Under the pieces are notes generated by a model that worked only from the letters and a program-made list of their open reading frames with translations, was not told the origin of the DNA and searched no databases. From contig LRSR01005150.1 of assembly GCA_001579985.1 (NCBI GenBank), positions 1-25,000 of the forward strand: 25,000 bases of DNA, read 5' to 3'. Source of the DNA: Hypsibius dujardini (taxonomy: Eukaryota > Tardigrada > Eutardigrada > Parachela > Hypsibiidae). Positions within the stretch are counted from its first letter, which is position 1. Each line of letters opens with the position of its first letter. Both the position numbers and the translations under genes were made by a program. Positions 20,047 through 25,000 of the stretch are shown here, piece by piece.

Positions 20047-20732
20047 CTTCTCGGGATGAGCCGCGAGTGACAGTTGGACCTTCTTCCTTGAATGACTGGA
20101 CTTCTTCGCGTTCTATTCAAGCGTGACGACAATAATTTAGGAATTTTGTTGCCATGTCACTTGCACGTTCTGTATAAATTGTCATCTCTGCCGCCTATGC
20201 TAAGCTTTGCTGGTCCTGTCCAGCAACTCCCTATATAAACGTGACTATGTTGGAAGTGGTGCAGGAAATAAATTTACGGCATTTCCTCATTTCCGCTCAA
20301 GACTTCAAAATCGTGAAGCAAATAATATAAATGACTTATCTGTACAGAGGGACAAAGAGGCAGAGGCAGGCAGGCAGAGAGACAGATAAACAAACAGGTA
20401 GGCATGCATTCCGGCAGGAAGATAGACAGACAGACACAATCTGTTCCCGTGTATAAAACTCTCGGGCGCGAAAGCTACTGTAGTTGCTCTTATTGGGAAT
20501 TTTTCTTCGCTACCTGACCCCAAATTTCCTCAGCAACAGCAGCGAAAGTGACATCTCATCTCACAATCGTCACGTGTGTCGCGTTAGGTATTGACTCGTA
20601 TCACGCCGCAATACACGTCGACAACCCTTCTGTCTTGTTGCTGGAGTGTGGAAAGAAGGAATTGCAGCTTGCTGTTTGTTGTTGATCCCATGCGGTTGAT
20701 CGCGGGTATCACCTAAATGACCACCGGAAGCT
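20047..20732. other. Spacer between LEO1 and the 381-residue protein gene
   Basis: This 686 bp spacer carries the LEO1 3'UTR and the presumed promoter of the downstream gene. It contains a TGCTGG-TCCTGT-CCAGCA hairpin near 20210-20227, CTATATAAAC (20231-20240, TATA-like but about 500 bp from the next ATG), an AATAAA (20267-20272) and a degenerate GGCA/GACA array (20355-20436). No coding exon is supported. Confidence 0.5.
20267..20272 (+). terminator. Candidate poly(A) signal of LEO1
   Basis: AATAAA lies 221 nt after the LEO1 stop codon, on the gene strand. Position and motif only. Confidence 0.4.
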
Positions 20733-22587
20733 ATGCCCACCGCACCAACCAGACAGGGACACGGCGACACCACCCCTGTACCTAAGATCTACACCCAAGC
20801 CAGCGGCTATTTCCTTCGTGACTTTAACCTATCCCGTGCCAAGGAGTTCAACAACCCCAAAGACCACCCCAAGTAAAATTGTAAACTGCTTAAAAATGTT
20901 CCTTACTGCCCATAGGCAGACCGTTCTGTCTTTGACTGCATATCTACTTGACTGCCCGACTGTGCATATACGTATACCTGTGTCTGTCTGAATATTGATC
21001 CGTCTGTTTGACGGTCTATCTGAAAAAGATTAATTGGTCTGTCTGTCTTCCCGTCTGTCTGCCTGTCTGCCTGCCTGCCTGCTTGCCTGCTTGCCTGTCT
21101 ACCTGTCTGCCTGTTCGTATTGTCTGTCTAGGTGTAGAAGTGACTGTGTGGCCTTTGCCGGTCACTCTGACAGTCTGTCTGTCCTACCCTGTACCGGTAT
21201 GACTAAATTCCCCTGAAATGGCACCTGTAGGAACTGGAAGGAGTTTGAATATCTGCTCGGCAACTGTTGCGACCGGCTCCTCCGCGACATCGATGACCGC
21301 GTCAAGTTTCTGGCCGAGTACCTCTGGGACAAGATAGAGGTCGATGGTGCCACGCCAGAAGTCATTGAACGCGCCTTCCAGTGTAACCTTGACCAGATTG
21401 AGCAGTACCTTGCATTGCAAGTGAGTTTCTGTTTGCGACAGTTTTGCTTTCTAAAGGGGCAAAAGAACGTCAAATCTATTTTACCGAGATTTGCGTATGA
21501 ATATGATAAGTGTATTTGTTTTGGACGGCCCCAAAAGAATTTTTGTCTGTATAGTTCGATTTCGCCAAAGAGCAGTTGAAGAACGTTATGAGTTCGACTC
21601 GGAGAACAACCACACGGAACACCCCGTCTACGGAGTCAGCGGGCTTCCCCACACCGTCCAGTCGGCCGACTTCGAGGACCAGTAGTCGAACGGGCAGTTC
21701 CAGTCGGACCTCAGCGTCCGGCAGCGGGAGTGCGAGTCGTTCGTCCGCCACAGACAGAACACGAACGACCGGTTCGTCCTCATCGTCGTCCAGAACTCGA
21801 TTGACACCTGTCCGGGGGAAGTCGCGGATCACAGACACTAACACCACATCCGCGGGCGATTCTGATTCGACGTCGTATGAGTCGGCTGATGATGGGTCTT
21901 CCTTGAGGAGGCGGGGCTCGGGGGATTACCAGAGTACACGGACATCCAGTGGGGATAATTACATGGACGAGGGTGGAGATCGCTATAGGAGGAGGAGAAA
22001 AAGTTCCATGGGATCTTCGTCCAAGCCATCACTTAGTTCCGTGTATCAGAGGTTGGTCGAAATTCAGACAAGCAGGCCCTCAAACACACTGTTACATGTG
22101 TAGATATGTAAGCAGAAGGGCAAGCAGGCAGTCAAACAGTCACGCAGGCAAGCATGCATGCAGGTAGGCAGGCAGATAAACAGACAAGCAGGCATTCAGA
22201 CAAATGGACAAAAAGACAATAGGTAGAGACTGATGGTTTTGATATAAATATTGTGTCTGTGATTGCAGGCTCCTGGGCAATCAATTGCCATTCGGAGCCG
22301 GTGTTTTACTCGGAATAGTAGCAGCCTTGGCGTTTATTTTTTTCGCTCCTTATATCATGCCATACCTGCCCGAATCAGTGACCCAGTTTATCCCGTCCTT
22401 CGTGTCGAATTTTTTATTGCAAGACGGCATGCCTGTCCACAGGGCACGGAGTTACGGAGCGGGCGGTACGCGCTACACCCGGGACTATGCTCATAGGAAA
22501 AAGCCTTATGACGCGTTCTGGGTCAGCTGCGGCCACTCGTTTGTGGACTGGTGGGTCTACTCATGGCAATTGCTCTTTGGCCGGTGA
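20733..22587 (+). CDS. Unrecognised single-pass membrane protein with Ser/Arg-rich linker, 381 aa
   Basis: I do not recognise this family. Coding exons are 20733-20872, 21231-21420, 21555-22051 and 22269-22587, all GT-AG with phases 2, 0 and 2 kept, giving 381 residues. Residues 17-115 look like a folded helical domain: KIYTQASGYFLRDFN, then a Trp/Asp/Leu-rich segment with CCDRLLRDIDDRVKFLAEYLW and an EQYLALQFDFAKEQL helix. Residues 118-275 are low-complexity Ser/Thr/Arg, probably disordered and phosphorylated. A hydrophobic span at about 285-306 (GAGVLLGIVAALAFIFF) is a likely membrane segment. The 75-residue C-terminal part has basic and Tyr-rich stretches and ends in a Trp-rich segment (DAFWVSCG...WWVYSWQLLFGR). 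The ATG at 20717 is rejected because it meets a stop after 22 codons. Introns 1 and 3 carry complementary tetranucleotide arrays. Confidence 0.75.
20920..21186. repeat. TGTC/TGCC array in intron 1 of the 381-residue protein gene
   Basis: Variant units with the densest part at 21036-21130 (CTGTCTGCCTGCCTGC), on the gene strand. Confidence 0.85.
22095..22215. repeat. GGCA/GACA array in intron 3 of the 381-residue protein gene
   Basis: AAGCAGGCAGTC, CAGGCAAGCATGCATG and GGCAGGCAGATAAACAGAC type units on the gene strand, partly complementary to the intron 1 array. Confidence 0.8.
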
Positions 22588-22767
22588 AACCCCCACAGCA
22601 AAGGCACGCCGTTGTTTTATCCTTTGTATTCTCTTACTGCGATCTTGTTTTTACGTTAATTTGTTACGTGGTGCCTATCAGATTTGTAGCCAGTTTGGTT
22701 CCTCGTTCCAGAGGACTTGTTTGTTGTTCTTGTTTGTTGGATGCACAGTTCGCCCCACTCTAATGCC

Positions 22768-22773
22768 ATTAAA
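22768..22773 (+). terminator. Candidate poly(A) signal of the 381-residue protein gene
   Basis: ATTAAA lies 180 nt after the stop codon. A canonical AATAAA lies further on at 23120-23125, so the true 3' end is uncertain. Confidence 0.35.
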
Positions 22774-22938
22774 TTGTTAATACTAATGGACGATTGTGTT
22801 GCCTATTTGGGGGGGGGGGAACAATTTGTGGGAACCTTCATTCATTGTAGTCTGTTTGTGATGTCGCGGAAACAGAAATGTAACTGCGAATTGGTCCACG
22901 GATTGCTTAAAGTCGAAATTCTGAAAGTTGGCTAAGCA

Positions 22939-22966
22939 CGTCTGTCTGTCTGTCTGTCTGTCGGTT
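22939..22966. repeat. TGTC microsatellite upstream of PPCS
   Basis: A nearly pure (GTCT)n run of about six units in the intergenic spacer. Confidence 0.9.
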
Positions 22967-23309
22967 TGTTTTTCTTTTTACCGATATATCTGTCTGCTGG
23001 CTGTCGGTTTTTTTCTTTACTAGTGTGTGTGCCTGACTGCCTGCATGTGTGACCAATTATCCGTCTGCCTACTTGTCCTAAAATTAGTCTGTGATATCAG
23101 GTCTGTGATGCTATTTGTGAATAAAGTAACTGACACTCCTAATCCGTAGCACTGTTAATTGTTGTATGCAGTGTGGTGCGACTACAGTGAAATGTAATTC
23201 CGGCGGAAAGTGTTATCAGTACGTGTGGTGGGTGTGTGTCTTTACGGTAGGTAAACAGCAACTATTACATATGCTGTCTAGACACACTATCCTCGATTCC
23301 CGACTTTTT

Positions 23310-23343
23310 CTGTCTTGTTATTTTCTTTCCTCCCTTTTTCTAG
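23310..23343 (+). promoter_or_regulatory. Strong splice acceptor-like site upstream of the PPCS start
   Basis: A long pyrimidine tract (TTTTCTTTCCTCCCTTTTTC, 23321-23340) ends in TAG at 23341-23343, 32 nt before the PPCS ATG. A GTAGGT at 23247 could serve as donor of a short 5'UTR intron. Alternatively this is a trans-splice acceptor. The sequence does not decide between them. Confidence 0.5.
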
Positions 23344-23375
23344 TTACATCATCGCCCCTTGCCGTGTCTGTCCTC

Positions 23376-24980
23376 ATGGATTCCGAATGGGAACTCATGT
23401 GCCGGGAATGTAGGGACCGTTTGACGGCTACACTGCAACCGATCGTTGACTTCTGTCGTAAAAACAGCAACTCAACTACCACGTCAACCATGCGGCACGG
23501 CATATTGGTGACGGTGCGTGTAATAAAAGACAAACTTTTTAAGCCGGCCAGAATTGCCCATTTATTTTACATTGACTTTAGATATATTAAATATATATCA
23601 AAGAAATCAAAGAAATATTACGAAATATATAAATATATATCTGTATGTCTAATTGTAATTGCTTTCTTGTATTTAGAGTGGAGGAACACGCGTACCGCTA
23701 GAACGGAACGCCGTTCGTTTCATCCACAACTTCAGCACCGGGTTGCGTGGCGCTCGGATGACCGAACACTTCCTCCAGGCCGGTCATCCGGTCGTCTTCC
23801 TTCACAGTCGTGACTCCAAAAAGCCCTGGACTTGGCAGATTAATCTGGAAGACCCGGCGGAAGAGGACGGATGGACGATCGGTGTATGTCCTTCAAGTGC
23901 GGACGTGATTGATTGATTGAATTGTCCCGCCTAATATTCTACCATTCCTTCATGGAGCGCCTCATTGATTGTTTGATTGAACTGTTCCGCCAAAAGTTCC
24001 ATCCTACCATCCTTTCCTTGGGGCGCTCGATGGATTGGTCGATTGAATATGGAGTATTGTGTTTTACAATTCTTTTTTTGTAGTGCCCTTTCATATGAAA
24101 ATTTGGACATGTTTTTAATGTTTTTTAAATGCCACATTTTTAGTGGCTATAATTTTAATTCTAATCAAATACAACAGAATAGGCCAAAATAGTTTTATAT
24201 ATTAATCGACTAATATTATGACATTGTAAATGGATTATCATGTAACTAAAATGTTTAGACATGTGCTAAAATGTATGTAAATGTGCAGTTAAATATGATT
24301 TTAATTTTAAAATATTTTGGTAATTATGAATATTTAAATGTAAAATTGATCCTTATAAAAACAACAAAATTTAATTTAATGTTTATCTATTCCACATCTT
24401 TAACATAAATAAACGCGCTGGACATGCTAATAAATACCGTATAATATTTAATAATACACATTTAAATGAGAAAGGTATATCAAGCATGGGGCTTTGCACT
24501 TTTTTCGTGAACGCGTCTGCATAAGTTTTAGGTGCTTGTACTAAGACGAACGATGTTTTGCTGTATTGCATCGCAGAACAGAACAGCAATGGAAAACTTA
24601 CGCCGCTATCGAGAGCAGATCTTCGCGGTGGAATATGATACTTTGGCGGAGTACGCTTTCTACCTGCGACGGGTCGCGGAAATCTTTCAATCCACGTTCC
24701 GGCAGCGCAGCATCATCTGCCTGGCCGCAGCGGTCTCGGATTTCTACATCCCTGCGGATCGGCTGGTTCGTGTGTGAACATAAGAGTTAACTATATGCCT
24801 ACGTAAACAACACAGAAATTAGCATGCTCAGAATGAAGACGTTTATCCTGGACGTTTCAGGCGGAACATAAAATTCAGTCGGCAAACGGAGCATTGGATC
24901 TTCACCTGGAACCAGTTCCGAAACTCCTCGAGTGTGTCAAGGCCTTCTGGGCTCCGGATGCTTTCGTCGTTGGCTTCAAG
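23376..24980 (+). CDS. PPCS: Phosphopantothenate-cysteine ligase, N-terminal part (runs off the right edge)
   Basis: PPCS joins cysteine to 4'-phosphopantothenate in the second step of coenzyme A synthesis. Coding exons seen are 23376-23513, 23677-23883, 24577-24765 and 24861-24980, all phase 0 with GT-AG borders, giving 218 residues before the edge (human total 311). Exon 4 ends with a GTGAGA donor. Family motifs are [13 protein letters not shown] (43-55), [13 protein letters not shown] (59-71), [10 protein letters not shown] (about 132-141), [20 protein letters not shown] (163-182) and FVVGFK at the edge. The pattern is that of the eukaryotic stand-alone ligase, not the bacterial fused CoaBC. 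No defect is seen in the part present. The C-terminus is outside the window. Confidence 0.95.
23907..24050. repeat. Minisatellite, about 60 bp unit, 2.3 copies, in PPCS intron 2
   Basis: GATTGA-ATTGTCCCGCC (near 23915) recurs as GATTGAACTGTTCCGCC (near 23975). Each is followed by a CTACCAT-CCTT block and GGAGCGC or GGGCGCTC, and a third partial unit starts GGATTGGTCGATTGAAT at 24031. The rest of this intron, to 24576, is AT-rich with no feature that I can support. Confidence 0.65.
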
Positions 24981-25000
24981 GTGAGAAAATGGTGTTTGTT

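Larger units (their letters stand above)
22588..23375. other. Spacer between the 381-residue protein gene and PPCS
   Basis: This 788 bp spacer lies between co-directional genes. It contains an ATTAAA (22768-22773) and an AATAAA (23120-23125) as possible poly(A) signals, a G9-10 run near 22810, a TGTC array (22939-22966) and a strong pyrimidine tract ending in CTAG (23341-23343 = TAG). Open frames at 22551-22935 have no family likeness. Confidence 0.5.

Noticed and set aside
20717-20785. ATG at 20717 as start of the membrane protein gene
   Set aside because: It hits a stop after 22 codons. The ATG at 20733 is open through the whole first exon and joins in frame.
22285-22587. Separate small gene starting at TTG 22285
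   Set aside because: The frame is the last exon of the 381-residue protein gene, with an acceptor at 22268 and matching phase.
1-25000. tRNA, rRNA, CRISPR or viral genes
   Set aside because: I looked for B-box-like GGTTCGA motifs, rRNA landmarks, spaced direct repeats and polymerase or capsid motifs. None were convincing. The tetranucleotide arrays are not CRISPR-like because they have no spacers.

Overview
This 25 kb window is from a compact nuclear genome of an invertebrate animal. The genes are split by GT-AG introns of about 60-1,050 bp and lie close together on both strands. The protein set is plainly metazoan, and the presence of a ciliary microtubule inner protein homologue (CIMIP1/C20orf85) points to an animal that keeps motile axonemes at least in sperm. 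Introns and spacers are packed with degenerate TGTC/GACA and TGAT/ATCA tetranucleotide arrays. A small-genome lineage such as a tardigrade or a flatworm would fit, but the sequence alone does not settle this. There is no bacterial operon, CRISPR array or convincing tRNA/rRNA gene.

Layout, left to right: (1) the first coding exon of a type I phosphatidylinositol-4-phosphate 5-kinase gene on the minus strand, with a long 5' intron and a 3 kb spacer full of diverged tandem duplications; (2) ADRM1/Rpn13 (minus, 7 coding exons, complete); (3) ALG14 (plus, 5 exons), divergent from ADRM1; (4) a CIMIP1 homologue (minus, 3 exons), whose stop codon lies only 63 bp from that of ALG14; (5) MTAP (plus, 9 exons); (6) NOP10 (minus, 3 exons), convergent with MTAP across a spacer that holds a long inverted repeat; (7) the mitochondrial ATPase inhibitor IF1 (minus, 4 exons); (8) LEO1 of the PAF1 complex (plus, 4 exons), divergent from IF1 and carrying a mariner-like MITE in intron 2; (9) an unrecognised 381-residue single-pass membrane protein (plus, 4 exons); (10) the first four coding exons of PPCS (plus), which runs off the right edge. 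All exon joins were worked out by hand, keeping reading phase and using family similarity where there was any.

The genes are housekeeping genes of unrelated pathways (proteasome, N-glycosylation, methionine salvage, ribosome/telomerase RNP, mitochondrial ATP synthase control, transcription elongation, CoA synthesis). Their layout suggests shared divergent promoters (ADRM1/ALG14, CIMIP1/MTAP, IF1/LEO1) rather than functional clusters. The more unusual content is non-coding. Complementary TGTC and GACA arrays flank single exons or exon pairs in three genes, an arrangement that could favour back-splicing into circular RNA. There are also a mariner-type MITE, two foldback elements, and several diverged tandem duplications in 5' regions. 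The least understood gene is the 381-residue membrane protein at 20733-22587.
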